The notes below the pieces were generated by a model, which did no database searches, had not been told where the DNA came from, and was given only the letters and a program-made list of their open reading frames with translations. A stretch of 64,000 bases of DNA from Chamaecyparis obtusa (Eukaryota > Streptophyta > Pinopsida > Cupressales > Cupressaceae): positions 620,001 to 684,000 of the forward strand of contig BSBK01002055.1 of the NCBI GenBank assembly GCA_027943335.1. The letters run 5' to 3'. The translations under genes were made by a program, and so were the position numbers. Below are positions 44,104 to 55,175 of this stretch, piece after piece. Numbering within the stretch: the stretch's first letter is position 1; every line of letters starts with the position of its first letter.

Positions 44104-45247
44104 TTATTTCTCTTATCACCTCCTTGAGAAGTACTACCCTTCTCTAGACACCTATAGGTAGGGTGTCCCGTTTGGTTGCAATGGTAGAATTTCATATTGG
44201 AAAAGTAATTGCCTCTTCCTCCTTGTCCACTATTTCTTCTTGTAAAGCTAGAGTTATAAATCCTTCCTCTACCACCTCTACTAGAGCTTCCTTCTTGTTG
44301 CTCACTAAATTTTATGTCTCCTTGAATCCTTTATTCAGAACTCCTTCCACCATAGCCACCTCTTTTCCCTCTACTATATTTTCCCTTACCTCTACCTTTG
44401 GAGGTTTGCTCTTATTTCCTCTTGCCCTTGTCTTTTATCTTCAATGCCATTTGATAACATTGGCAGATGGTTTTGAAGTTCACTAGACTCATTTCTTCTC
44501 GAATAGACCATTTGAGGCCATTGAAGTACCTTGCAAGCTTGATGCTTTCATCTTTAACTACCTTTGATCTTAAGCATAACTTTTGAAACTCCTCAATATA
44601 TGCTTGAACATCTAGATCTTTTTGTCTAAGATTGTGTCTCGTCCTATGTAGCTGAACTTCATAATCATCAGGAAGGTAGGTCTGCTTCACTTTAGTTACC
44701 ATGCCCTTCCATATAACTATAGGACCCTTTCCATCCTTTTCTCTCTTGTTTTGCACAAACTTCCATGAAGTAAGAGTTGAACCTCTTAGACTAGACTTGG
44801 CCACCACAAATTTTTGTGCCTTTGAGATACCATCACATTCATACCGATTCTCAATATTGTCTATCCAATCCACAAACTGAATCTGGATCCATTTGTCCAT
44901 TGAGTAGTGGCACACCTTCCAAAGCTTTTCCACTCAAAGCCTTTAGTGCCTTTAAGAATGGCTCTTCAGGAAGAATAGGATCAGGTGTTGGAGCTTCCTC
45001 CTCCAATTATAATTCCTTTTCCCTTGCTTCTTTCTCTTCCTTTTGATCAATTGTGTCTTTGGACTTATTAGCTTTGTCTTGCACTTCACCCAAGAGTTGC
45101 TCCATTTCTGATAATCTCTCTTAACAACTGATTATCCTCTTCTTGTTCCTCAAATTTTTTGGCTAACTCAGCATTAGTCACCATTTCTTTAGCTTCATCT
45201 AATCCAATTGGTGTATTTTCTCCCACTGATTCAGTAGGTTGAACCAT
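44104..45247 (-). pseudogene. GYP-H Gag
   Basis: A likely start is the Met at 45247 (MVQPTESVGENTPIG), 24 bases behind the primer site. The Gag core has RGSTLTSWKFVQNKREKDGK, VIWKGMVTKVKQTYLPDDYE, DVQAYIEEFQKLCLRSKV and LARYFNGLKWSIREEMSLVN (44450-44790). A degraded zinc knuckle, YHCNQTGHPTYRC with the first Cys replaced, lies near 44155-44200. Stops separate the N-terminus from the core and the core from the knuckle. Confidence 0.85.
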
Positions 45248-45270
45248 CAACCACAAGCCTGATCTATTCA

Positions 45271-45283
45271 AGCTCTGATACCA
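45271..45283 (-). other. GYP-H primer-binding site
   Basis: The minus strand reads TGGTATCAGAGCT, the exact common initiator-Met-type site, three bases behind the 5' LTR. Confidence 0.9.
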
Positions 45284-45286
45284 ATA

Positions 45287-46952
45287 TGATGTGAGTGTTC
45301 CAAGGCTTGCTTGCACACTTTGCTTAAGAAGAAATTCCTTGTCTTCTTCTAGGAACCTACTATCCTCTAGGTGCTAATTAGGCTTAGATGATTAACTAAG
45401 ACCTACTCCAACTCTTCTCTAAGATTTCTATACCTTGTGCTTCACCTTGAAATACTAACACCCTTTAGCTAGTTCAATTCCTCACCTACACTTAGAAAGC
45501 TCTAAGTGCCAAATCTTCACAAACTTCAAATTTCTTTGCAGGGATGTCCATCATCTTGAAAAAATTCATATATTTTCCATTTTGATCCATTTAGAAGGAT
45601 CTACAAGCCTATCCTCATCGGATTCAAAACTTCATCTTGTGAAGGCCTAATTAGGCCTATTTCTTGTAGCCTTTTGCAGAGGCCTTTTGTCACTTCTTGA
45701 CTAAACTTTACAAAACACTTACAAAAAAAATTATGGATTTGGATACCCTTTTGGAGTTTACAAAAGATTGTGCAAGTCTTTTTCTCCTAGGTCATCCATA
45801 CATATGATTCTTATATTCTAGGCCTAATAGGGCTAAAAGACCTATTTACTAGGAATGACTCTATTCTTGTTGAGAACTCATTCTAATGGATTGGTATGAT
45901 AAAAATACTCATATCATGTTAGGATATGACAAAATCCTACCTGGAACTATATCTATGTCATATAGTACTTCAATACCCTGCAAGAAATCTTCAATTCTTC
46001 AATTCTAAACCTCTAACCGGGCACTGTCTGCTCACCTAGGGCTTAATAGTAAAAATATCTCTCCATCTTCTTATGACTCCTAATCCTAAATATGTATAGG
46101 ATAATGACTCCCCTAGCATATCCATCCACCCTTAGGATATTCCCATGATTAGATTTCATGGGGGAGCCATGAAATGACTAACTGGTCAGGACAGGACAAG
46201 TGAAGGCTCTAAACAAAGAACAATTTATTCAACACACTAAAACTACTCTAATAAACTTGATTTCTAAATGAAAAAGTCTTAAAATAGTATAAATAACACT
46301 AAAAAATCACCAAATCAAGACTTTCAATCCATTACATGTCACTATCACATCAAAATATTAGGATCTTATCTAAAACAGAGTTGCAGAGCTCTATTCAATA
46401 TTCGCAAACTATTACAATGCATGCCTCTCCTCGAGATTCAATCCTTACATTAATTTAGATTCCATTTCCAAGTTTTTAGGGCCTATTGGCTGATCTCCCA
46501 CTTCCTATTCTTTAGGGGATCCAAGGTAACCGAGTTGCATCCAACATTTGCAATAATTGCAAATGATGTCATGACAACTTCCTAACAACATTTGGCATCT
46601 TACCTTCATGCCATCATCCTATTTATTAGGACTTCTAATATCTCTAGATTCTAAGGAACCAACTCATGAATTTCCTCAAGGAATCTCCATTACATTATTT
46701 ATGTGTTTAGGACACATTCATATCTTAAATCCAACACTAAGCTTCTAAAGACTAAATAATTTAAAAGCTACTAACAATGGCTATTTTGGTGACCTTAGTC
46801 CTAATGACTAACTCACCTAGCCCCAATAGAAAACACCTTCTAAGGTCTAAAACAAACTCACTCTACTCTTCCTACCAATTTGACTTGGCTAAGTTAAGAT
46901 ACAAGCCAAAAGATCAACCTATGGAGGTTAGACTAGGTGTGCTCCTACACCA
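45287..46952 (-). repeat. GYP-H 5' LTR (1666 bp)
   Basis: On its own strand starts TGGTGTAGGAGCAC (46952) and ends CACTCACATCA (45287). Pairs with 38879-40545. No gene inside; the small frames at 45316 and 46777 are chance. Confidence 0.9.
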
Positions 46953-46957
46953 ATCAC

Positions 46958-47236
46958 CGATTTTCAACATTGCTGATTTGTATGAGTATCATGAACCTAA
47001 TGAAGACATGACAATACCGATGGAGTATCCTAAGAAGAAAAATGAAGAAGTTGAATAGATTTTGGAGCAAAGAGCTAGAAAAATAACAAGAGGCAAACAA
47101 TATATGGAATATCTCATAAAGTGGAATAGTAGACCGATTGAAGACAGTTCATGGATTTCACAATCTAAGTTGGATGCAGCTCAGATCATACCTACTAAAT
47201 TATTTAGAGAATCATTTCTAAAAAACCCCAGGTGTC
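46958..47236 (+). pseudogene. GYP-G chromodomain end
   Basis: Resumes GYP-G behind the GYP-H duplication with the IADLYEYHEPNEDM segment, then ILEQRARKITRGKQYMEYLI and KWNSRPIEDSSWIS. This is a chromodomain-like module of chromovirus integrases that may guide insertion to chromatin. One TAG lies near 47056. It runs up to the 3' LTR; ccccaggtg before the LTR is a weak polypurine region. Confidence 0.8.
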
Positions 47237-47912
47237 TGATGCAAGAGCATCTTGGGTCCTTGGCAATCCTATGTCACCAAAAAGATTTTGAATTTTTTCT
47301 ATGTTGCTCAGTTCCTTCTTTGACCAAGTTGGCTCGGTAGTTGGTCAGTTTCCTTTGGTTATTGAGTATGGTCGGTTATCTCCTGGGTGGTTAGTTGTTC
47401 ACTGGTGCTTAGCAATGCTTTTCTATTTCTTGCTCATCCTTTCTTACTAAGTAGTTTATTTTGAGTTTCTGTTGAGGCTGACTTGTGCATTGATTATGGG
47501 TCACAAATTTAATGCTAGTATCCATCATTGGGAAGCATGTGGTCCTAGATCTAACTTTTCCTTCCCTTTATTATGGATCTAAAGGCTGACTTAGTTTGGT
47601 AGCCTCTTGTATAATTATAGTTGTTTGGTTAGAGTTTAGTGAGTCAGTTTGGATATAAGAGAGAAGATAGTAGAATCAAGATTGTTGGCAGATCCTCACA
47701 TGTTTGAGGACTTGTCTAATTCATTGTACTATATAGATGTAATTGGGAAGGCCTTACAACCTGCCATGTATGAATCAATTTGAATGAAGATAATATATGA
47801 ATGATCTTGCTTTCTCTCTCACTATGTTGTTGTTTCTTCCATGTGTTGTTGAGCAGGTTGGATCTTTAGGGTGTTCCACTGTTTGGCCCCTTTGGTCTAT
47901 TCCCTTACTTCA
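47237..47912 (+). repeat. GYP-G 3' LTR (676 bp)
   Basis: Starts TGATGCAAGAGCATCTTGGG and ends CTTACTTCA (last motif changed from GCATCA), followed by gtatc. Confidence 0.9.
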
Positions 47913-47917
47913 GTATC

Positions 47918-48497
47918 CCTAGGGGATAACTAAGAGATAACATTATAAAAGAGAGGAACTATAGGGGTTTGGCAGACCATTGTGGGCTTGACAAGACCTT
48001 ATACTTGGTAAGAATATTTTACTATTGGCCCAAGATGCCAACTGATGTCTAAAAGTTTGTGGAGAGTTGCATGGTGTGTCAAAGAGACAAGGGAAGAAGT
48101 TCTAATGTAGGCCTTTACACTCCTTTAACCATTCCATATAGACCATGGGATTTAGTGAGTATGGATTTTGTGCTTGGGCTTCCTAGGACCAAGCAAGGAT
48201 ATGATAGTGTATGTATGGTAGTAGATGGGTTAACAAAGATGGCCCATTTCCTACCTTGCTAGACAAACCATGATGCCTCACATGTAGCAAGGATATTCTT
48301 CAAGAAGATCATAAGACTACATGGATTACCTTTATCCATAATCTTAGATAGAGATTTCAAATTCCTTCGTCACTTTTGGAGCACCCTTTGGAAGAAGCTT
48401 GGGATAGACTTGTCTTATTCATCTTCCTACCATCAGAATTAGATTGAAAAACATAAGTTGTTAATAGGTCTCTTGGGAACCTATTAAGGTGCCTAAC
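47918..48497 (+). pseudogene. GYP-F integrase, zinc region and core
   Basis: Continues GYP-F behind the GYP-G duplication: GLADHCGLDKTLYLV and CMVCQRDKGRSSNVGLY (HHCC region), [18 protein letters not shown] (first Asp) and ILDRDFKF (second Asp). The Glu position is a stop codon in the best frame (about 48450), followed by [14 protein letters not shown]. It is cut by GYP-I at 48497. Several further stops. Confidence 0.85.
48493..48497. repeat. Target-site duplication of GYP-I (left copy)
   Basis: ctaac, repeated exactly at 54412-54416 behind the GYP-I 3' LTR. Confidence 0.9.
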
Positions 48498-49145
48498 TGA
48501 TGCAAGAGCATCTCGGGTCCTTATAAATCCTATGTCACCAAAAATATGTTTGAGGTTTTTGGTGTTGCTCAGTTCTTGCTTAGAATAAATTGGGTTGGTG
48601 TTTCTTGGTTTCCTTTGATTACCATTGTTGGTTGGTTATCTCTTTGGCACTTGGTGATGCTTGTCTGGCACTTGATTTCCTTGATTACCGAGTTTTTTAT
48701 TTTGGATTTATGTTGAGGCTGACTCTTGCATTTAGATTTGGTCATGGATTTAATGATGGTATCTATCATTGGGAGCTATGTGGACCTAGATTTGGTCATT
48801 CCTTCCATTGATGATGGATCTGAAGGCCAACTTGGTTTGGTAGCCTCTTGTATAAATGTAGTTATTTGGTTAGAGTTTAGGAGAAGTTTTTGGGATAGAA
48901 GATAGAAAATTAGAGATTGTTGGAAGATCATCACATGTTTGAGGACTTCTATGCTAGATTGTAATATCTGGCCTAAACTGAGAAGGCCTTATAGTTTGGC
49001 ATGTATGAATCAATTGAAGATAATATATGAAAGTTTATGCATTCTCTCTCTCACTTATTGTGTTGTTTATTTGGCATGTGATCTCTATAAGGTGGATCTG
49101 GTTAGGGTGTACCTTTGGCCTCTCTCCCCATCCTCCTTTGCATCA
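48498..49145 (+). repeat. GYP-I 5' LTR (648 bp)
   Basis: Starts TGATGCAAGAGCATCTCGGG and ends TCCTTTGCATCA, followed by the primer site. Confidence 0.9.
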
Positions 49146-49147
49146 AG

Positions 49148-49160
49148 TGGTATCAAAGCC
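49148..49160 (+). other. GYP-I primer-binding site
   Basis: TGGTATCAAAGCC, initiator-Met-type site two bases behind the LTR. Confidence 0.8.
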
Positions 49161-49322
49161 AACTGAGATCTAGATCTAGGTTTGCAAATCTACGTTTGAG
49201 GGTTCCTTATTATCAAACCATAGTTGATTTTTTATGGGGTAGTAGATTGTCATCTAACCTATAATTGTAGAGGGTTTCAAGATGGTTTGTGGGAGGTAGA
49301 TGTAGATCCAAGATTGGCACAC

Positions 49323-50400
49323 ATGTTGAGACAACTTGTTGCTAGATTAGAAGTTATTGAAACAACCTAGATAAGAGGAAGATATCTTGAAGATGTTAGT
49401 GATGATGAAATTGAGGAAGAATAAGTTGATGTAGAACCTTCACTGGAGATGGATCAAGGTGAGGAAATATTGTTGAAGGCTTTGAAAAATCAGAAGTCTA
49501 CACCACACTTTAATCCTCCCAAGTATAGTGTAAAATTGGATTTTGATGAATTGGTGGACTGGATCATCGAGATTGAAAAGTATTTTGAATATGGGAATGT
49601 ACCCAAGGAAAAGTGGATGAAAATTGCAAGCACAAAGTTGAAAAGTCATGCATCCTTATGGTGGGAACATCTGCAGTTAGACAGAAAGAGGAAAGGCAAA
49701 GAAAAAATTAAGGTATGGAATAAGATGGTGAATAAATTGAAAGGAAAGTTCTTACCTTGTGATTATCAGATTAACCTAGTTAGGCAAATACAAAGTTTGA
49801 GGTAGAAAGATAGCTTGGTAAAAGAATATACCGAGGAATTATATATATTAGATATCAAATCTGGAAATGATGAAGATGATGTGGAAAGAATTTCTAGATA
49901 CTTGAATGGTTTGAGAGTTTCCATCCAAGAAGAAATCAACTTGGTCAAATTGGAGAACATTAAAGAGGCTTATCAATTCGCATTGAAAGCTAAGGACAAA
50001 TTGACCAAGAGACATGAGAAAAGGAAAAGAGGTAGAGGCGTTAGATTCCATAGAGGAGGAGGTAGATCTCATGGTGAAAACAATAGATCTGAACTTGAAA
50101 ATACAATGCTAGATAAAGGCAAGACCAAGTGGAAAGGAGAAAGTTCATCTATAGGAAGAGGCAGTAACTACCAAGGTGGTTATAAAAGAGGTGGTTTCCG
50201 AGTAACTTGTTACAATTGTGGAGAAGAATGACATAGATCATTTGAGTGTACACATGCAAGTAAGAAGGTTAGTAATAGTAGAAATGGCTTGGTGCAAGAA
50301 GAGTCGCCGAATGAACCTGAGAAGGAAAATAACTTGATGGTGAGGAGATAACTTTGGAGTGAAAGTAATAAGGAAGATCTGGTAAGGAAAATTTTGTTCA
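49323..50400 (+). pseudogene. GYP-I Gag
   Basis: ATG 49323 corresponds to the GYP-G start. The core has LVDWIIEIEKYFEYGNV, SHASLWWEHLQLDRKRKG and VWNKMVNKLKGKFLP. The zinc knuckle near 50210-50250 reads CYNCGEE-stop-HRSFEC: a TGA replaces the codon that is Gly in GYP-G. Stops near 49370 (TAG, shared with GYP-G), 49421, 49803 and 50350. Frame shared with protease. Confidence 0.9.
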
Positions 50401-51088
50401 AGACTAGATGTAGAGTTTTTGATGAAGTTTATAAGGTAATTATTAATAGTGGTAGCTCAGAGAATATGGCATCTGAGGAAATGGTTACAAAGTTGTAGTT
50501 GAAAAGGTTGGAACATCCGAAGCCCTATTAGATTTCATGGATCAAAGATGAGCATACACTCTTGGTAAGTGAAAAATGTTATGTGAATTTGAAAATTGGA
50601 AAGTACTATGATAAGGTGTTATGTGATATCATGCCAATGGATTCTTGTCATATTTTGTTGGGCAGACCTTGGCAATATGATAGAAATGCTATATATGATG
50701 GGAGATTACATAAATATACTATTTGGACTGATGGAAGAAGAAAAGTTTTGTTACCTTTGATTGAAGAACATGTTAGTAATGTTTGTACATCTGTGAAATT
50801 TTTGTTTATGGAAGGAAGAAATTTTGTTAAGGATTTGAAGAAGAATGATGTATGTTTTGTTGTGACTCCTAAAAAATTGAGTAAGAAAACAAAGGATAGT
50901 GTCCCTGAGGAGATTGATAAGTTACTCATTGAGTATTGTGAAATTACTTCTAATAATGTACTTGATGGTTTTCCATTGAATAAAAGCATTGATCATTGCA
51001 TAGATATAATCCCTAGAGCTAGTTTACTGATTAAGGAAACCACATCGGTTGACACCTACCAAAAATCAGGAATTGAACCGATAGATTC
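50401..51088 (+). pseudogene. GYP-I protease and RT N-terminal part
   Basis: Protease: VIINSGSSENMASEEM (about 50435-50480), with the catalytic Asp replaced by Asn. SWIKDEHTLLVSEKCYVNLK and ILLGRPWQYDRNAIYDGR follow, then the RT-proximal KSIDHCIDIIPRASL. A TAG near 50496 is shared with GYP-G. A frameshift at about 51030-51100 leaves the original frame. Confidence 0.85.
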
Positions 51089-51108
51089 AAGAATTATTGT
51101 AGAAAGGT

Positions 51109-52560
51109 TTGATCAAAGAAAGTTTGATTCCTTGTGCAGTACCTACTATATTGGCACCTAAGAAGAATGGAGAATGGAGAATGTGCACTGATTCAAGAGA
51201 AATTAACAAGATAACAATGAAAGATAGGTTCCCTATACTAAGAATGGATGACATAATAGATAGTTTGACTGGAGAAAAGTATTTTAACAAAATTGATTTG
51301 AAAAGTAGGAATCATCATATCAGAATCAGAGAAGGTGATGAGTGGAAGACTACTTTTAAGACAAAAGAAGGTTTGTATGAGTGGTTGGTGATGCCTTCTA
51401 GTTTAAATAATGCACTGAGTACTTTTATGAGGTTCATGAATGAATTTTTGAAGAAATTGTTGGGTAAGTTTATGATTGTATATATTGATGATATTCTGAT
51501 ATTTAGTAAGACCAAAGAAGAACATTTGTTGCATGTTAAACAAGTATTGCAGAGGTTAAAAGAATAAAAGCTACTGATAAATCTAAAAAAGTGTTCCTTC
51601 ATGAAAGAGGAGATTGTGTATTTAATATTTGTGATTTCAGCCGATGGTTTTAAAATGGATCTTGAAAAGGTTGAAGTTATGTTGAATTGGTCTACACCTG
51701 AGAATGCTAGTGAGGTAAGATCATTTCATGGTTTGGAAATTTTTTACCAAAATTTCATTAGGAATTTTAGTTTAATTTGCGATGCTATGACTAAGACTAT
51801 GAGAGGAGATAAAAGAGAATTCAAGTGGACACATGGAGCTGATAAAAGTTTTGAGACTTTGAAGCAGAAGGTTGTTTAATTGCCTTTGTTGGCATTGCCT
51901 AATTTCAATAAGGTATTTTAAGTTGAATGTGAAAGTGCAATAGGAGGTGTGTTGATTCAAGAAGGTAAACCTAATGCTTTCTTTATTGAAAAGATGAATA
52001 ATGAAAAAGGGAAATATTTTGTGTATGATCAAGAGTTCTATGCTATTGTTTCAACACTAAAGAAATGGAGACATTATTTGATACCAAGTGAATTTGTATT
52101 GTATACCGATCATAAGGCTTTATATTATTTGGGTAGTCAGAATAAGTTGAATCAGAGACATATGAAATGGGTTCAGTATTTGCAGAATTATACATTTGTG
52201 ATAAAGCATAAGAGTGGAGTCACTAACAGAGTTTTTGATGCATTGAGTAGAAGGAGATCTTTGATGAATGAGATGAAAATTGAAGTTCTTGGATTTGATG
52301 ACATGAGAGATTCTTATGAATTTGATCCTAATCTTTTTGAGCCATGGAGAAAGTGTAGAGCACCAATTCAAGATCAACCGAGTACTAAATGGGAAGAATA
52401 TTTTATTCAAGAAGGTATGTTGTTTAAAGGTATTCAGTTGTGTATACTAAGAGGAGAAATGAGAACTAATTTGATAAAGGAGAAACATAGTAGTGGTTTC
52501 ACTAGACATTTTGGTATTGATACAACATTGAATTTTCTTAAAGAGAAATACTTTTGGCCA
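51109..52560 (+). pseudogene. GYP-I reverse transcriptase and RNase H
   Basis: [60 protein letters not shown] and [11 protein letters not shown] (about 51476-51510), with both Asp present. RNase H: an early part with a stop near 51878 and 51919, [20 protein letters not shown], and HYLIPSEFVLYTDHKALYYL. The stretch then leads to the integrase N-terminus (LFKGIQLCILRGEM, HSSGFTRHFGIDTTLNFL). Stops include TAA near 51565. Confidence 0.9.
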
Positions 52561-53756
52561 CAATTGTATAAAGATGTTTAGAAATTTTTGAAAAGTTATA
52601 GAATTTGTCAAGTTACAAAAGGAGTAAGTCAGAATACTGGATTGCATACACCGATTTCTATTCCTGAGAAACCTTGGATTGACATCAGTATAAATTTTGT
52701 TCTTGGCTTACTGAAGATAGTAAGAGGTAATGACTCTATATTTGTTGTTGTGGATAGATTTTCACAAATGGCACATTTTGTACCTTGTAGAAAGACATCA
52801 GATGCAATCCATATAGAAAATATTTTCTTTAAGGAAATTGTCACATTGCATGGATTACCTAGGAGTATTATCTCTAATTGAGACAGTAAATATGTTGGAT
52901 ACTTTTGGAAGACCTTTTGGAGAAAGTTTGGTACCAAGTTGAAATTTAGTTCTAGATTTCACCCACAAATCGATGGATAGACAAAAGTTGTGAATAGAAG
53001 TTTGGGAAATCATTTGAGATGTTTAGTTGGAGACACACCGAGTAATTGGGATTCTGTGTTGGCACAAGTAGATTTTGCATACAATAATTGAGTGAATAGG
53101 AGTACTAGAAAAATGCCTTTTGATTGTAAATGGCATACAACCGAGAGATATATCAGATTTGAGGGATATTGTTAATGAAAGAAAGAGAAGTGCTGAAGGA
53201 GTAAAGTTTGTTGAGTACATGAAAATGTTGCATGAAGTTGTGAGATATAAGATGGAGAAAAGTAATCAGAAATGAAAAGATAGCGTTGATAGATTAGGAA
53301 GACATAAGAATTTTGTAGTCAATGATGAAGTAATGGTTCACCTGAAGAAAGGCAAATTTCTTGTTGGAACATATGGGAAGCTGAAAATGAAGAAGTTTGG
53401 ACCTTACAAGATTTTGAGAAAATTTAATAGTGGAAATGCATATGAGATTGAGTTACCTAATGACATGGACATATCACCTATATTAAACATTTTTTATTTG
53501 TATGAGTATCATGAACCTATTGAAGACATGACAGTACTGATGGATTATCCTAAGAAACAAACAGAAGAAGTTGAGAACATTTTGGAGAAAAGAATTGGTA
53601 GAAGTACAAGAGAAAAATAGTAAATGGAATATCTGGTAAAGTGGAAGAATAGACTGATTGAAGACAGTTCATGGATTTCACAATCTGAGTTAGATTTAGC
53701 TTAGATCATACCTATTTCATGATTTGGAGAATCATTTTCAAATAACCCCAGGTGTT
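52561..53756 (+). pseudogene. GYP-I integrase, GPY/F module and chromodomain
   Basis: The zinc region ([16 protein letters not shown], first Cys changed) is followed by core residues [14 protein letters not shown], where the first Asp is Asn. The second block near 52870 carries a stop. The third reads [10 protein letters not shown], with Lys for Glu as in GYP-G. A frameshift lies near 53100-53150. The GPY/F module is [12 protein letters not shown] (about 53390-53425). The chromodomain is [13 protein letters not shown], then MEYLVKWKNRLIEDSSWIS (53575-53690), with two adjacent stops in between. Confidence 0.85.
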
Positions 53757-54411
53757 TGATGCAGGAGCATCTCAGATCCTTAGCAATCTTGTGTCACCAA
53801 AAATATGTTTGAAGTTTTATGTGTTGGTTGGCTCCTACTTTGACCGAGTTGGGTCAGTGTTTCTTGGTTTCTTTTGTTTACTGGTGTTCATCGGTTATCT
53901 CTCTAGTACTCGGTGATGCTTGTCTGGCCCTCAGTTTCCTTTCTTACCAAGTTGTGTATTTTGGATTTTTATTGAGGTCGACTCTTGCATTTATATCTGG
54001 TCAAGGATTTAATGATGGTATCTATCATTAGGAAGTGTGTGGACCTAGATCTAGTTTTTCCTTCTGTTGATGGTGGATCTGAAGGCTGACATTGTTTGGT
54101 AGCCTCTTGTATAAGTGTAGTTGTCTGGTTAGAGTTTAGGAGAAGTTTTTGGGATAGAAGATAGAAGATAGAAAATTAGAGATTGTTGGCAGATCCTTGC
54201 ATGTTGGAGGACTTATGGGCTTCATTGTAATATCTGGCCTAAATTAGGTAGGCCTTATAACCAGGCATGTATGAATCAATTGAAGATAATTTATGAAAGT
54301 TTTTGCATTCTCTCTCTCACTTGTTGTGTTGTTGCTTCCACATGTGATCTCTGTAAGGTGGATCTAGTTAGGGTGTGCCTTTGGCCCCTCTCCCTATCCT
54401 CCTTTGCATCA
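53757..54411 (+). repeat. GYP-I 3' LTR (655 bp)
   Basis: Starts TGATGCAGGAGCATCTCAGA and ends CCTTTGCATCA, followed by ctaac. Confidence 0.9.
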
Positions 54412-54416
54412 CTAAC

Positions 54417-55175
54417 AAAGGATTATGGCACTACATGGGATTTAGTGATTACCCAGGCAAAGTTTTCCTATAATGACTTAGTGAATAGGAGTACAGGTCA
54501 AATTCCCTTCCAAATAGTCTATGATACACACCCTAGGGGTGTAATGGAGTTGAGAGAAGTCAGATCCTTGGAGAGGAACAGTACTCAAGCAAGTGAATTT
54601 GTAGAGGTCATGAGATACATCCACAAGGAAGTGAAGAGAAGACTATAGAGAACCATAGAGAAATACAAGGGTGGTGCAGATAGGAAAAGAAGAGATGTGT
54701 AATTATCTATATGACATATGGTGATGATTTATCTCAAAAAGAGAGATTTCCCAAAGGGAAACATAGTAAAATTATGATGAGGAAGATAAGCCCATTTAAG
54801 ATTGTGCAGAAGTGTGGCACAAATGCATACAAGGTAGACTTGCCACTACATATTGGATTTTCCAATACATTCAATATCTCAAATCTATATTCCTATAAAG
54901 GCCCGAAGATGTTGGACTCAAATGGAGAGGCACTTCCTAAGGATGGCACTATCAAGACCCTTCCTAAAACCCAACCACCATAGATTGAATGTATCCTTGG
55001 TAAAAGAGAAGGTAAGAATACTAGGAGACAAACCTACCATGAATACCTCATAAAATGGAGAGAGAAACTAGTAGAAGATGATACTTGACTGATAGAAACA
55101 ACAATTGAAAAGTTGGGTTACAAGGTACCTGATCTACCAACTCAAGAGACTAGAGTTTTTTTGGCCTAGGGAGTA
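54417..55175 (+). pseudogene. GYP-F integrase C-terminus and chromodomain-like end
   Basis: Continues behind the GYP-I duplication: YGTTWDLVITQAKFSYNDLV, RSTGQIPFQIVYDTHPRGVM, then a GPY/F-like module (MMRKISPFKIVQKCGTNAYK). A chromodomain-like block follows with IECILGKREGKNTRRQTYHE and YLIKWREKLVEDDT (55005-55090). Stops lie near 54646, 54702, 54981 and 55086. The coding part ends near 55170, followed by a short polypurine-like ctagggagta. Confidence 0.85.

Larger units (their letters stand above)
38879..46952 (-). mobile_element. GYP-H: reverse-oriented chromovirus inserted in GYP-G
   Basis: Minus-strand Gypsy element. Its 3' LTR is on the left (38879-40545, 1667 bp) and its 5' LTR on the right (45287-46952, 1666 bp). 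The flanks gtcac (38874-38878) and atcac (46953-46957) are a 5-bp duplication with one mismatch. The primer site is at 45271-45283 and the polypurine tract at 40546-40558. It encodes gag, protease, RT, RNase H, integrase and a chromodomain-like end, broken throughout. Confidence 0.9.
34230..47912 (+). mobile_element. GYP-G: chromovirus in GYP-F integrase, split by GYP-H
   Basis: LTRs at 34230-34903 and 47237-47912 with TGATGC...CATCA-type ends, a perfect gtatc duplication, and gag to integrase in one frame up to about 38390. GYP-H interrupts it at 38879-46952, and the chromodomain end follows at 46958-47236. Without GYP-H the element is about 5.6 kb. Same family as GYP-I. Confidence 0.9.
48498..54411 (+). 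mobile_element. GYP-I: complete but decayed chromovirus in GYP-F integrase
   Basis: LTRs 48498-49145 (648 bp) and 53757-54411 (655 bp), TGATGC...GCATCA ends, perfect ctaac duplication, primer site at 49148. It has gag, protease, RT, RNase H, integrase, a GPY/F module and a chromodomain; no nested insertion. At 5914 bp it is the complete reference for its relative GYP-G. The two LTRs differ by many substitutions, so the insertion is old. Confidence 0.9.

Noticed and set aside
48590..48811. Hydrophobic open frame that could be read as a membrane protein, with a similar one at 53819-54031
   Set aside because: Both are the same part of the GYP-I LTRs; T-rich DNA gives hydrophobic codons.
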